NCBI RefSeq assembly: GCF_026283955.1
Contig: NZ_JAPDPE010000002.1
Coordinates: 44,389-108,388, forward strand
Origin: Dyella silvatica
Lineage (GTDB): Bacteria > Pseudomonadota > Gammaproteobacteria > Xanthomonadales > Rhodanobacteraceae
Direction: 5' to 3'
Length of the DNA: 64,000 nucleotides
This document shows, one piece after another, positions 37,774 through 46,579 of the stretch. Positions within the stretch are counted from its first letter, which is position 1; each line of letters begins with the position of its first letter. A program made the position numbers and the translations under genes. The notes below the pieces were generated by a model. That model saw only the letters and a list, made by a program, of their open reading frames with translations. It made no database searches and had not been told where the DNA came from.

Positions 37774-39129
37774 TCAGAGCGGCGCTTCCATCCGCCGCCT
37801 GATGCCGAATACCTGGTAAGCCACACTCAGCAACAGCACCCACGCCGCGCCCACATACAAGGCCACGCGCGTATCCGGGCCATAGCCCAGCATGAAGATC
37901 ACAAAGGCAAGAAACGCCAGGCAGATCACACTGCTCAATGGCCACGCGCGCAGCGGAAACGCGCTCACTGTATCCCGGTGCAACTGCCTAAAACGAAAGT
38001 GTGCAATCAGCACCATCGACCACGTCCACACCGTATTAAAGGCAAGGATGGACATCATCATCGCGAAGATGCGCTCAGGCACCAGGTAATTCAGCACGAC
38101 GCCAAAGATCAGACAGGCCAGGGTCACCAGCACGCCAAAAATTGGCACGCCATTGTTACTTAGCTTGCTCAACACCGCGGGCGCCTGATGCTTGGTCGAC
38201 AAGCTATAAAGCATGCGGCTGCCACTGAAGGTCGTGCTATTGAAACCCGATAGCGCCGCGGTAATCACCACGAAGTTAATGATGCCGGCTGCCTGCTGGA
38301 TGCCCAGTTTGGAAAAAGTCACCACGAACGGGCTGCCCTGCGTGCCCAACTGGTTCCAGGGGTACAGCGCCATGATGACAAACAGCGCACCCACATAAAA
38401 AATCAGGATGCGCCACAACACCGAATTGACCGCCCGCGGAATCGTCCGCTGCGGCTCCGCCGCCTCGCTCGCCGCCATGCCAATCGTTTCGATGCCGCCA
38501 AAGGCAAACACCACCACCGGTAGCGCCATCACCATGCCGGTGATGCCATTGGGAAACCAGCCACCGTGTTGCCACAAGTTGCCCAGCCCAATCGGCTGGC
38601 CGCCATTGCCCCAGCCCAGCCAGATCATGGTGGCACCGCCGAGAATCATCAGCACCACCGTCACCACTTTGATCAGGGTGAACCAGAACTCCATTTCGCC
38701 ATAGACCTTCACCGCCAGCAGGTTAAGGCTGCCAATCATCAGCACACTGCCGAACACCCAGATCCATTGCGGCAAATCGGGAAACCACGGCTTCATATAA
38801 ATGCCCACCGCCGTACTCTCGGCCATGCCCACACCAACCATCAGCAGCCAGTAGTTCCAGCCCGTCAAATAGCCGGCAAACGGCCCCAGATACTTATGCG
38901 CATAGGTACTGAACGAACCCGCCACCGGGTTTTGCACCGCCATTTCGCCTAGCGCACGCAAGATGATGAAAATCATCACCCCGCCGATCAGATAAGCAAA
39001 CAAGACCGAAGGCCCGGCCAGCTTGATGGCACCAGCCGAACCGAGAAACAGGCCAGCGCCGATGGCCATGCCCAGCGCCATGAACGTGATATGGCGCGAG
39101 CGAAGCCCGCGCTGCAAATGATGAGTCAT
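37774..39129 (-). CDS. APC family amino-acid permease
   Basis: A 451-residue inner-membrane transporter with about 12 transmembrane segments of the AAT (proline/aromatic/asparagine) family. The signature MALGMAIGAGLFLGSAGAIK in TM1 is the unwound substrate-binding segment, and VVVFAFGGIETIGMAASEA is TM6. It would import an amino acid by proton symport; the substrate cannot be told, ProY- or AnsP-like being likely. It lies 25 bases downstream of the rhomboid gene and may be in one transcript with it. Confidence 0.9.
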   Translation of the reverse strand: MTHHLQRGLRSRHITFMALGMAIGAGLFLGSAGAIKLAGPSVLFAYLIGGVMIFIILRALGEMAVQNPVAGSFSTYAHKYLGPFAGYLTGWNYWLLMVGVGMAESTAVGIYMKPWFPDLPQWIWVFGSVLMIGSLNLLAVKVYGEMEFWFTLIKVVTVVLMILGGATMIWLGWGNGGQPIGLGNLWQHGGWFPNGITGMVMALPVVVFAFGGIETIGMAASEAAEPQRTIPRAVNSVLWRILIFYVGALFVIMALYPWNQLGTQGSPFVVTFSKLGIQQAAGIINFVVITAALSGFNSTTFSGSRMLYSLSTKHQAPAVLSKLSNNGVPIFGVLVTLACLIFGVVLNYLVPERIFAMMMSILAFNTVWTWSMVLIAHFRFRQLHRDTVSAFPLRAWPLSSVICLAFLAFVIFMLGYGPDTRVALYVGAAWVLLLSVAYQVFGIRRRMEAPL

Positions 39130-39154
39130 GAGGTCAGCCGATGAATAAGAGGAA

Positions 39155-39769
39155 TCAGCGCAGCAAGCGACGCTTGGGCTTGATCGGAAATTTGCCGCGC
39201 CAGTACTCGATCAGCACATAGCCGCCGAGCATGCCGCCTAAATGCGCGAAGTGAGCGATACCTGGCATCCAGCCAAGCACCCCGGATAACAGCTCCACCG
39301 TGGCGTAGCCGGTGACGAACAGCCACGCCGGCATCGGGATCGGCAAAAAAATCAGCATGACTTTTTCATACGGATACATCATGCCGAAGGCCAGCAACAA
39401 GCCGAAAATAGCCCCCGAAGCCCCCACCGTCGGCGTCTCCGCATCGTGCAGGAAATACTTCATCACGACCAGTTGCAGCAGCGAGGCGACGACCAGGCAG
39501 ACAAAGTAATAAATCGTGAAGTTACGCCCACCAAACAACCGCTCGATCTGCCCACCAAACATATACAGCGCCAGCATATTGAAGAGGATGTGCTCGATCC
39601 CTCCATGCATGAATGCGCCGGTAACTATCTGCCAGGGCTGAAATAATTCATTACCCAACGGCCACAGCGCGAAATACACCATAGTCTCCGGCCACAACCG
39701 CTGCAGCAGATAGACCGCGATATTGGCAATCAGCAGATTTCGGGTCACCGGCGGCAAATCGAAAGGCAT
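39155..39769 (-). CDS. Rhomboid family intramembrane serine protease
   Basis: A 204-residue polytopic membrane protease that cleaves substrates within the bilayer. The catalytic Ser lies in GASGAIFG (about residue 116) and the catalytic His in HFAHLGGMLGG (about 175). HGGIEHILFNMLALYMFG is the conserved TM2 His/Asn oxyanion region. The ATG at 39769 (MPFDLPPVTRNL) was chosen over one seven codons upstream. The short basic tail (KFPIKPKRRLLR) faces the cytoplasm. Confidence 0.93.
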   Translation of the reverse strand: MPFDLPPVTRNLLIANIAVYLLQRLWPETMVYFALWPLGNELFQPWQIVTGAFMHGGIEHILFNMLALYMFGGQIERLFGGRNFTIYYFVCLVVASLLQLVVMKYFLHDAETPTVGASGAIFGLLLAFGMMYPYEKVMLIFLPIPMPAWLFVTGYATVELLSGVLGWMPGIAHFAHLGGMLGGYVLIEYWRGKFPIKPKRRLLR

Positions 39770-39934
39770 AAGGCTATCCAGGCAAAACAATCCGCCAAGG
39801 GTAGCGGTTGCCCCCCTTCCCCGCCACGGATGGGCTCGCCAGGGCCTCCAGCCGGCAAATCCAGCAAATCCAGAGCCTCCCCGCCCCCATTAGCGACCGC
39901 CCCACATTCGCCCCAACACGACAAGACCCGCCAC

Positions 39935-40032
39935 TCCCTCCCCTGCTCGCAGGGGAGGGCTCGGGAGGGGTTCGATCTTGCGGCAAGAACAGACCCCCTC
40001 CCAACCTCCCCCTACACGTAGGGGGAGGGGCC
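39935..40032. repeat. Inverted doublet of a REP-like palindromic repeat
   Basis: Two GC-rich units face each other. Unit A (39935-39972) reads CCCTCCCCTGCTCGCAGGGG followed by AGGG and a GGGAGGGG tail. Unit B (39993-40032) is the same design in reverse orientation, with stem CCTCCCCCTAC/GTAGGGGGAGG and a CCCTCCCAA tail. A third unit at 54369-54408 matches B closely. This paired inverted layout is typical of REP doublets. Confidence 0.65.
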
Positions 40033-40137
40033 AAAACCGCAGGGCCGAGCATTGAGGCGAACACCATACGCTGCGATGGCTGCTGCTCTTGCCTTTGATG
40101 TGGCTGTGGCTGTGGCTTTTGACCTTACAGGGCCCCT

Positions 40138-40249
40138 GTGCGTCGGTGAGGGCTGGACGACAAGGCCCGTAGGGGCATTGGCATGGACGCCAATGCCTTT
40201 TCGTCAGGGCAGGAAGCCCTGTCGAAAAGCCCGGCCAGCCCTCACGCAC
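40138..40249. repeat. 112-bp structured element with terminal inverted repeats
   Basis: The ends, GTGCGTCGGTGAGGGCTGG (40138-40156) and CCAGCCCTCACGCAC (40235-40249), pair over 15 bases with one 4-base bulge. Inside are two hairpins: GGCATTGGC/GCCAATGCC (40174-40197) and TTTTCG-T-CAGGGC/GCCCTG-T-CGAAAA (40198-40228). The whole can fold as a branched structure with two arms on a closing stem. Confidence 0.65.
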
Positions 40250-40284
40250 CCGTAGGGCGACAAGCGGGGTTGGCCTTTCTTTGG

Positions 40285-40318
40285 GTTACTTTTCTTTGGC
40301 CACGCAAAGAAAAGTGAC
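40285..40318. repeat. Near-perfect palindrome (GTTACTTTTCTTTG / CAAAGAAAAGTGAC)
   Basis: Arms of 14 bases with a single G-T type mismatch enclose a 6-base centre. It lies 36 bases beyond the 112-bp element. I recall this motif as a common interspersed sequence in Xanthomonadales genomes; other copies are not present in this window. Confidence 0.6.
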
Positions 40319-40489
40319 TCGGACCCCGGCAGGGGTTCGAAACCCCGCCGCAGGCGAGCCAGGCCGCGATAACACAACCACCAAGCGAAAAATCCACCAC
40401 AGGCAAACCACCTCGCAACCTAACAACAACCAAGCCCTCAACATCCCATCCAATCCCTCGCAAGAAAACAACACCTTTTTCGCAAACAC

Positions 40490-40519
40490 TTGACAAGCAT
40501 CTTGTGCAATGCGCAAATA
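40490..40519 (+). promoter_or_regulatory. Candidate promoter of the polycysteine leader/TonB receptor unit
   Basis: A perfect TTGACA (40490-40495) is followed after 17-18 bases by GCAAAT/CAAATA, a weak -10. The predicted start near 40526 lies 53 bases before the leader peptide start codon. Confidence 0.4.
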
Positions 40520-40578
40520 GCCGCCCATACCGCCAGACATCCAAGCGGTATGCGACCACATCAAGAACCAGGCAAGCC

Positions 40579-40650
40579 GTGAACATCCAGGGTATCAGCG
40601 CAAACATCAACACCATGCATCGCCCGATGGCGATGTGTTGCTGTTGTTGA
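40579..40650 (+). CDS. Polycysteine leader peptide (candidate cysteine attenuator)
   Basis: A 23-residue ORF starts at GTG 40579 with AGG seven bases upstream. An inner ATG at 40615 in the same frame is a possible alternative start. It ends MHRPMAMCCCC followed by TGA: four consecutive Cys codons (TGT TGC TGT TGT) at 40636-40647 and then the stop. Short ORFs ending in runs of Cys codons are known in mycobacteria as cysteine-responsive attenuators, where slow decoding at low Cys-tRNA raises expression of downstream genes. Here it lies about 390 bases before a TonB-dependent receptor pair, downstream of a promoter-like sequence. Function is inferred; no antiterminator structure was established. 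Confidence 0.6.
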   Translation: MNIQGISANINTMHRPMAMCCCC

Positions 40651-40721
40651 TCTTCATCCCGCGCTAAACCCCGCAAGACCGGTCCGCACCAGACCGCTCG
40701 TAGCTCGCCAGGATCGTCACG

Positions 40722-40892
40722 ATGCGTCGCATCTCTGCCATTCATTCCAGTCACCACCACGCCCACGGCAACCCAGGCCATCGCCACGGTTGTCCGGATA
40801 ACTCGTGCCCAGCCCACGCTGACCAGAGCAGCCGCTGTCAAACCTGCTCGTGTCAAACGCGTTGTCGCTGTCGAATGTGCCACATCGGCTGA
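40722..40892 (+). CDS. Possible 56-residue His/Cys-rich peptide
   Basis: An ORF from ATG 40722 with AGGA eight bases upstream. The N-terminal half is His-rich (IHSSHHHAHGNPGHRHG), the C-terminal half Cys-rich (CPDNSC, then RCQTCSCQTRCRCRMCHIG), giving eight Cys and nine His in 56 residues. Such a composition would bind soft metals. No signal peptide is seen. The third-position GC (about two thirds) is lower than in the neighbouring receptor genes, and a competing frame on the same strand is also open, so translation is not certain. It lies between the polycysteine leader and the first receptor. Confidence 0.35.
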   Translation: MRRISAIHSSHHHAHGNPGHRHGCPDNSCPAHADQSSRCQTCSCQTRCRCRMCHIG

Positions 40893-41037
40893 CCCCACAG
40901 CCTTGATCGCGCCTCGCGCGCATCGCCCCTGACGCCCACTCCGGCGTACTCCACCAAGCAGCTCCCCCGCTGTGCCCAACGCCTGCCTGCACCTGGCTCA
41001 CGCCGGGACGGCATGCGCTTACAGGAATCGTGTACCC

Positions 41038-43626
41038 ATGTTTAAACCAAGCCTGCTCCCCCTCGCCATTGCCGCCGTGCTTGCGGCATCGGTGCTGCAT
41101 GCCGAAGACGACAACAGCAGCAAAACCACCCAGCTGCAGGCGGTCACCGTCACCGGCTCGAATATCAAGACGACCGACTCCGAAGGCCCCAGCCCGGTAC
41201 AGGTCATCACCGCGCAGCAGATCAAAGTCAGCGGTAAAACCACCCTGCCCGACTTTCTCCGCTCGATCTCCGCCAATGCCGGCAACAGCGTCAACGAGCA
41301 ATACACCGGTAGCTTTTCCGCCGGTACCGCTGGCGTGTCATTACGCGGGCTGGGCCAGAAAAACACGCTGATTCTTCTCGACGGCAAGCGCGTCGCCAAC
41401 TATGCCACCGCCAATGAATTGCAAGACACTTTTGTCGACTTGAACTCGCTGCCACTCGCTGCCGTCGAGCGCATCGAAGTGCTCAAGGATGGCGCCTCGG
41501 CCGTCTATGGCTCCGACGCCATCGCCGGCGTGGTCAACATCATTCTCAAGCAAAACTATCAAGGTGCCGAAGCCGGCGTCAGCTACGGCGGCAATACCGA
41601 AGGTACCGGCCAGACCGAAAACAATTTCCATCTATTGCTCGGCCACGGCGATCTGAAGAAGGACCGCTATAACGTGTTCTTTGCAGTCGATGGCACGCGT
41701 CGCAGCCGCTTGAATCAGAGCGATGTCAGCTGGCTACGCGACAACGATTTTCGCGACAAGCCAGGCGGACGTCTGAACTGGACGCCGACCAATTACTACA
41801 ACAACGATCCAACCCAAGGCTTTGCCAACGCCGTTGGCCCGGTGCAGCGAGTGCCCTATGCCGCGATCACCCCCGGCAAAAGCGGGGACGTATGGGCTTA
41901 TAACCCGGCGCAGTACAGCTCGCTGATTCCCGGCATTGAGCGTTATCACGCGGTGCTGCGCGCCACCGTCAAGGTCACCGACGATATCGAAGCTTATGGC
42001 GAGGCCATCTACAGCCGCAGCCGCGCCGCCTTCGTGTTCGGCGGCCCGTTGTCGATCGGCAGCGGCCTGCGCGCCTGGGACAACATCAATCAGCGGCTGG
42101 TCAATATCGATAGCACCCTGCCCGTGGGCAATCCGGCCAATCCGTACAACGTGCCCACACCGGTCAACGCCAACCTGTGGGATGTGGGGCAGCGCAACAA
42201 GTACGACCGCACCATCTTCACCCGCTTTCTCGGCGGCATTAAAGGCCATACCGGCGCATGGGATTGGGACGTTTCGGCCGGCCATTCCGAAAGCAGCTTG
42301 AAGGAGTACGTGACCAACTTCGGCAACCGCTACGCCTTTGAATCATTGCTGGCCAACGGCGGCTACAACCTTGCCGGCACCGGCAACCCGGCCGCGGCGG
42401 TGGATGCACTGCGCTTGTTCACCACTCGTCCGGCGGTGTCGCGACTGACAACATTCGATGCCACCGCCAGCACCCAGCTATTCGACTTGCCCGCTGGCGC
42501 CGTCGGTTTTGCCACCGGCTATCAGTTTCGCAATGAGTCGATCAACTCGCGCACCTCGTCGGCCGTGCTGTCGGGCAGCGAGCTGCGCCCGGCGATCGAC
42601 ATCATTCGCGGTTCGCGCAACGTCAACGCCGCGTATGCCGAATTCAACCTGCCTATTCTCAGCACGCTGGAGGCGAATGTCGCCGGCCGGCTGGATCACT
42701 ACAGCGATTTCGGCAATGCCTTCGCGCCTAAATTCAGCCTGCGCTATCAGCCGCTCGACTGGCTGCTGCTGCGCGGCTCGTACTCGCGCGGTTTCCGCGC
42801 GCCGTCGTTGCCGGAAATCACCAATAGCACCGCCGTCAGTTACGGCTCGGTGGTCGATCCCTACGACCCGGTCACGCCGGGCCAACGCCGTGGCTATACC
42901 AGTGTGAATGCGGCCAATCCGAAACTACGCCCCGAGCGTTCGCGCAACTACAACCTCGGCTTTGTGCTCTCGCCCAGCACTGACACCAGCATCGGCGTGG
43001 ACTACTACCACATCGTGCAAGACGGCATCATCGGGCCAGACGATGCCACCGCACTGGTGCAGCGCAAAGATCCACGAGTGATCCGCGATGCGCAGGGCCG
43101 CATCACCATCATCACCAATCAGTACAAGAATCAACAAAGCCTCAGCACCGATGGCGTCGACATCGACTTCAAACAAGCACTGCGCACGCAGAGCTACGGC
43201 AGCTTCACGCTTAGCGGCACGCTCACCCGCCTGCTCAAGTACAGCGAGCCGCTGGTCGCTGGCGACGCCCCCGTCAACGGTGCCGGCACCAATCTCTTCG
43301 GTTCACTGCCAAAGTGGCGCGGCAGCATCGGGCTGGGCTGGGCCATCGGCGATTTCACCAGCACGCTGACCTGGTACTACGTCGGCGGCTACCAGCAAAA
43401 CCTGGCCAACCGCCTGACCGCCGATTATCCAGAGCGGGTAAAAAACTGGAGCACGTTTGACCTCTCGATTGCCTACACCGGCATCGCCAACACCACGCTG
43501 ACGCTGGCCGTGCAAAACCTGCAAAACCGCCGCCCGCCGTGGGACCCGTCCAACACCTACTTCGACAGCACCCAGGCCGATCCCCGCGGCCGCTTCGTCA
43601 ATGTCGGCGTGAATTACACATTCTGA
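41038..43626 (+). CDS. TonB-dependent receptor (first of tandem pair)
   Basis: An 862-residue outer-membrane receptor. Signal peptide MFKPSLLPLAIAAVLAASVL to about residue 22, TonB box LQAVTVTGS, then the plug (DSEGPSPVQVITAQQIKVSG, VSLRGLGQKNTLILLDGKR, IEVLKDGASAVYGSDAIAGV) and a barrel that ends GRFVNVGVNYTF with the terminal Phe needed by BAM. The GSDAIAGVVNIIL plug is common in Xanthomonadales receptors for organic substrates rather than siderophores. The ATG at 41038 has AGGA 12 bases away. It follows a long leader with Cys-rich ORFs. Substrate unknown. Confidence 0.92.
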   Translation: MFKPSLLPLAIAAVLAASVLHAEDDNSSKTTQLQAVTVTGSNIKTTDSEGPSPVQVITAQQIKVSGKTTLPDFLRSISANAGNSVNEQYTGSFSAGTAGVSLRGLGQKNTLILLDGKRVANYATANELQDTFVDLNSLPLAAVERIEVLKDGASAVYGSDAIAGVVNIILKQNYQGAEAGVSYGGNTEGTGQTENNFHLLLGHGDLKKDRYNVFFAVDGTRRSRLNQSDVSWLRDNDFRDKPGGRLNWTPTNYYNNDPTQGFANAVGPVQRVPYAAITPGKSGDVWAYNPAQYSSLIPGIERYHAVLRATVKVTDDIEAYGEAIYSRSRAAFVFGGPLSIGSGLRAWDNINQRLVNIDSTLPVGNPANPYNVPTPVNANLWDVGQRNKYDRTIFTRFLGGIKGHTGAWDWDVSAGHSESSLKEYVTNFGNRYAFESLLANGGYNLAGTGNPAAAVDALRLFTTRPAVSRLTTFDATASTQLFDLPAGAVGFATGYQFRNESINSRTSSAVLSGSELRPAIDIIRGSRNVNAAYAEFNLPILSTLEANVAGRLDHYSDFGNAFAPKFSLRYQPLDWLLLRGSYSRGFRAPSLPEITNSTAVSYGSVVDPYDPVTPGQRRGYTSVNAANPKLRPERSRNYNLGFVLSPSTDTSIGVDYYHIVQDGIIGPDDATALVQRKDPRVIRDAQGRITIITNQYKNQQSLSTDGVDIDFKQALRTQSYGSFTLSGTLTRLLKYSEPLVAGDAPVNGAGTNLFGSLPKWRGSIGLGWAIGDFTSTLTWYYVGGYQQNLANRLTADYPERVKNWSTFDLSIAYTGIANTTLTLAVQNLQNRRPPWDPSNTYFDSTQADPRGRFVNVGVNYTF

Positions 43627-43636
43627 GTGGCCCCAG

Positions 43637-43662
43637 GGTGCGGGCTAATGACGGCCCGCACC
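43637..43662 (+). terminator. Hairpin between the tandem receptors
   Basis: A perfect 9-bp stem (GGTGCGGGC/GCCCGCACC) with an 8-base loop is followed by TTCATTTATTC. The T-run is interrupted, so it may attenuate rather than stop transcription, or protect the upstream mRNA. Confidence 0.45.
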
Positions 43663-43691
43663 TTCATTTATTCGATCCGGAGACTTACCTG

Positions 43692-46481
43692 ATGAAGCAG
43701 CACCCTCCACCACGCGCATCGCGCTTGCTCCACTCCGTGCTCTGGCTTGCGCTTTTTGCGACACCGCTGGCCCACGCCGGCAACGCTGACATTGCATCAG
43801 CGCAGTCCGATTCGACGACCGACAAAACCAAGACACTGGAACAAGTCACCGTAACCGGCTCGCGCAGTCCTCGCGTGGATATCGAAGGCCCTTCACCGGT
43901 GATCACCATCAGCTCGAAGGACCTCGATGCCAAGGGCTTTCGCAGTGTCTTCGATGCATTGAATTCGCTGACCCAGAACACCGGCATGGCCCAGGGTGAG
44001 GATTTCGGCAATACCTTCACCCCGGCCGCCAATACCATCAATCTGCGCGGGCTCGGCCCCAATCACACCTTGGTGCTGATCAACGGGCGTCGCGTCGCCG
44101 ATTACCCGGTGGCCTATGACGGCTCGGTCAACTTCGTCAACTTGTCGAATATCCCGTCGGCGATGATTGATCGCATCGAGATACTCAACGGCGGCGCCTC
44201 GGCCATCTACGGCTCCGACGCCATCGCCGGGGTGGTCAATATCATCCTCAAGCAAAAGGCCAGCGGCCTCGACGTGAATCTGCGCGTCGGCAGCACCGAA
44301 GGTGGCGGCGGCTCTAACCAGCGCCTGCAAATCGTCGGCGGCCATCACTGGGACAAGCTCGATGCGGTCTATGGCATCGAAGTCACCCATCGCGAACCGA
44401 TCTGGGGCACTGATCGCAGCTTCATGGATTCGCTCACCCGCGACCCCAGCGGCAAGCCGTCCCAGCCGACGGCGGTGTTCTATCGCCGCAACATGGATAG
44501 CGGCAAATACGTCGACCCCGGCAATGCCGCTTGCGCCGCGGTCGGCGGCTTGTATGACAACAGCGTCAGCCGCGCGAACAATCCGCGTTACGGCTACTAC
44601 TGCGGCAGCGATCGCGCAGCGCCCACGTTCTGGACCGTGCAGACCGAGCAACGCAACGTCAATGCCTACACCAGCCTGCATTACCACCTCAGCGAAGACA
44701 CCGAACTGTTCGGCGACGCCTTGTTCGGCGTGGACAAAATCAGCAATACCACCCGCGCCCCCAGCTGGACCTCGCTGGCCGCCGGCAATAGTTACTTTCT
44801 CAACGCCAACTCAGGCAACACCGAGCGCTGGTACCGGCGCTTCTCACCCGAGGAAATCGGTGGCCGCACACAAGCCGGCTCACGCTTCTTCGAGCGCTCA
44901 TGGAATGCCACGCTGGGCATCCGCGGCAGTATCGGCGACGGCTGGAAATACGAGGCCGCCTACAACCGCTCCGAATACGACAACGTCACCACCCGCCGTG
45001 CCTTCCTCGCCGGCCTGGACGAGTATTTCCTTGGCCCGCAACTGGGCACCCAGAACGGCGTACCGGTGTATGCGCCGGATGCGGCACGGCTTTATCAACC
45101 ATTGACTGCCGGCGCGTGGAATCAGCTGACCGACACCTACGCCAGCCACAACAGCGCCTGGGTACAAACGCTTAGCCTCAGCGTCAATCACGGCGATTTG
45201 TTTGAACTACCCGGTGGCTCGGCGGGTTTTGCCGGCGTGCTTGAGGCGGGCAGCCAGGGTTACCGCAACACCCCCGATGCGCGGCTTGCCCAGGGCGTGT
45301 TCTGGAACAACAGCGGCAGCCTGCCCTCCAGCGGCAAGCGCGACCGCTACGCCGTCGGCGCGGAACTGAGCCTGCCGGTACTGAGCCAAGTCATCGCCAC
45401 GCTCGCCGGTCGCTACGACAGCTACAGCTACGCCGGCCGTAACGACAACAAGGCGACCTGGAGCGCGGGGCTTGAATACCGGCCACTCGATTCGCTGCTG
45501 TTGCGCGGCAATGTCGCCACCAGCTTCCGCGCGCCGGACATGAACTACATCTTCGCCAGCGCAACCAACGGCTATATTCCCGGCCTCACCGACTACTACC
45601 GTTGCCGCGTGGCCGGCCAGGCCTTTGGCAACTGCGATTTCAACAACCAGAGCATCAACTACACCAGCTACGGCAGCACCAAACTGAAAGCGGAGAATGC
45701 CCGTTCCTTCAGTTATGGCCTGGTGTGGTCGCCCAATACGCAGCTCGACGTATCGGTGGATTACTACAAGATCCGCATCAATAACGAAGTAACCAATCTC
45801 AGCGCCGACGGCGTCCTGCGTGACGAGGCCGACTGCCGCCTGGGCCAGACCCAAGGCGGCCAGCCCATCGACATCACTTCGGCGCAATGCCAAAGCACCC
45901 TGGCGCGGGTGCAGCGCAATCCGGCCGGCGGCATTGACCCGTTGACCGCCACACGCATCTTCGTCAACCCGATCAACGCCGCCAGCGAACGCACCAGCGG
46001 TATCGATGCCAGCGGTAACTATCGCTGGAATACCGCCGGCTATGGCGATTTCGCCCTACGCGTGAATTACAGCCTGGTGTTGACTCACGACTACCAGCAG
46101 TTTCCCGGTGGCGTGGTGTTGAATGTGCGCGACGGCGCCGGCGAAAGCGATTCGGGCTCGACCTTCCAGTGGCGCAGCAAGCTCAACGGCAGCCTCAGCT
46201 GGCATTACCACGATGTCACCACCACTCTGTTCGGCACCCGTTACGGCAGCCTGCCCAACGCCGATCAGAGCGGACGCATTGCGCCCTATTTCCGCTACAA
46301 CGCCAGCGTGGCCTACCGTATCAACGATCGCACCAGCATCTCGCTGGTCGTCAACAATCTGCTCGACAAGGCGCCGCCGAAAGATCGCACCGGCAGCGGC
46401 TGGCCGTTCTACCCGGTCGGCAATTACGACCCGTACGGTCGCCAATGGTGGATAGAAGCGAACTATCACTTCGGCAGCTGA
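43692..46481 (+). CDS. TonB-dependent receptor (second of tandem pair)
   Basis: A 929-residue receptor of the same subfamily as its neighbour: signal peptide to about residue 30 (WLALFATPLAHA), TonB-box segment LEQVTVTGSRSPRVDIEGPS, plug motifs NLRGLGPNHTLVLINGRRVA and IEILNGGASAIYGSDAIAGV, and a barrel closing RQWWIEANYHFGS. CCGGAGA lies ten bases before the ATG. The two receptors share the GPSPV and YGSDAIAGVVNIILK segments, suggesting an old duplication. It is followed 178 bases later by an M28 peptidase, pointing to a peptide-like substrate. Confidence 0.92.
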   Translation: MKQHPPPRASRLLHSVLWLALFATPLAHAGNADIASAQSDSTTDKTKTLEQVTVTGSRSPRVDIEGPSPVITISSKDLDAKGFRSVFDALNSLTQNTGMAQGEDFGNTFTPAANTINLRGLGPNHTLVLINGRRVADYPVAYDGSVNFVNLSNIPSAMIDRIEILNGGASAIYGSDAIAGVVNIILKQKASGLDVNLRVGSTEGGGGSNQRLQIVGGHHWDKLDAVYGIEVTHREPIWGTDRSFMDSLTRDPSGKPSQPTAVFYRRNMDSGKYVDPGNAACAAVGGLYDNSVSRANNPRYGYYCGSDRAAPTFWTVQTEQRNVNAYTSLHYHLSEDTELFGDALFGVDKISNTTRAPSWTSLAAGNSYFLNANSGNTERWYRRFSPEEIGGRTQAGSRFFERSWNATLGIRGSIGDGWKYEAAYNRSEYDNVTTRRAFLAGLDEYFLGPQLGTQNGVPVYAPDAARLYQPLTAGAWNQLTDTYASHNSAWVQTLSLSVNHGDLFELPGGSAGFAGVLEAGSQGYRNTPDARLAQGVFWNNSGSLPSSGKRDRYAVGAELSLPVLSQVIATLAGRYDSYSYAGRNDNKATWSAGLEYRPLDSLLLRGNVATSFRAPDMNYIFASATNGYIPGLTDYYRCRVAGQAFGNCDFNNQSINYTSYGSTKLKAENARSFSYGLVWSPNTQLDVSVDYYKIRINNEVTNLSADGVLRDEADCRLGQTQGGQPIDITSAQCQSTLARVQRNPAGGIDPLTATRIFVNPINAASERTSGIDASGNYRWNTAGYGDFALRVNYSLVLTHDYQQFPGGVVLNVRDGAGESDSGSTFQWRSKLNGSLSWHYHDVTTTLFGTRYGSLPNADQSGRIAPYFRYNASVAYRINDRTSISLVVNNLLDKAPPKDRTGSGWPFYPVGNYDPYGRQWWIEANYHFGS

Positions 46482-46579
46482 GCCATCGCCGCTGAAGGCA
46501 GCGGCGATTGAAGGCTAGACGTAAGCTTTCGCCTGTCAGCCCGCGGGTTATCCGTGCAGAAATTTTCCGCCATGCAGCA

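Noticed and set aside
40923..40971. Upstream in-frame start for the first TonB receptor (about 40972)
   Set aside because: It would add 22 residues ahead of a perfect signal peptide that begins at ATG 41038.
40242..40979. 245-codon minus-strand open frame across the receptor leader
   Set aside because: It runs through the palindrome, the promoter candidate and both Cys-rich ORFs, has repeat-derived C-terminal sequence and no recognisable domain.
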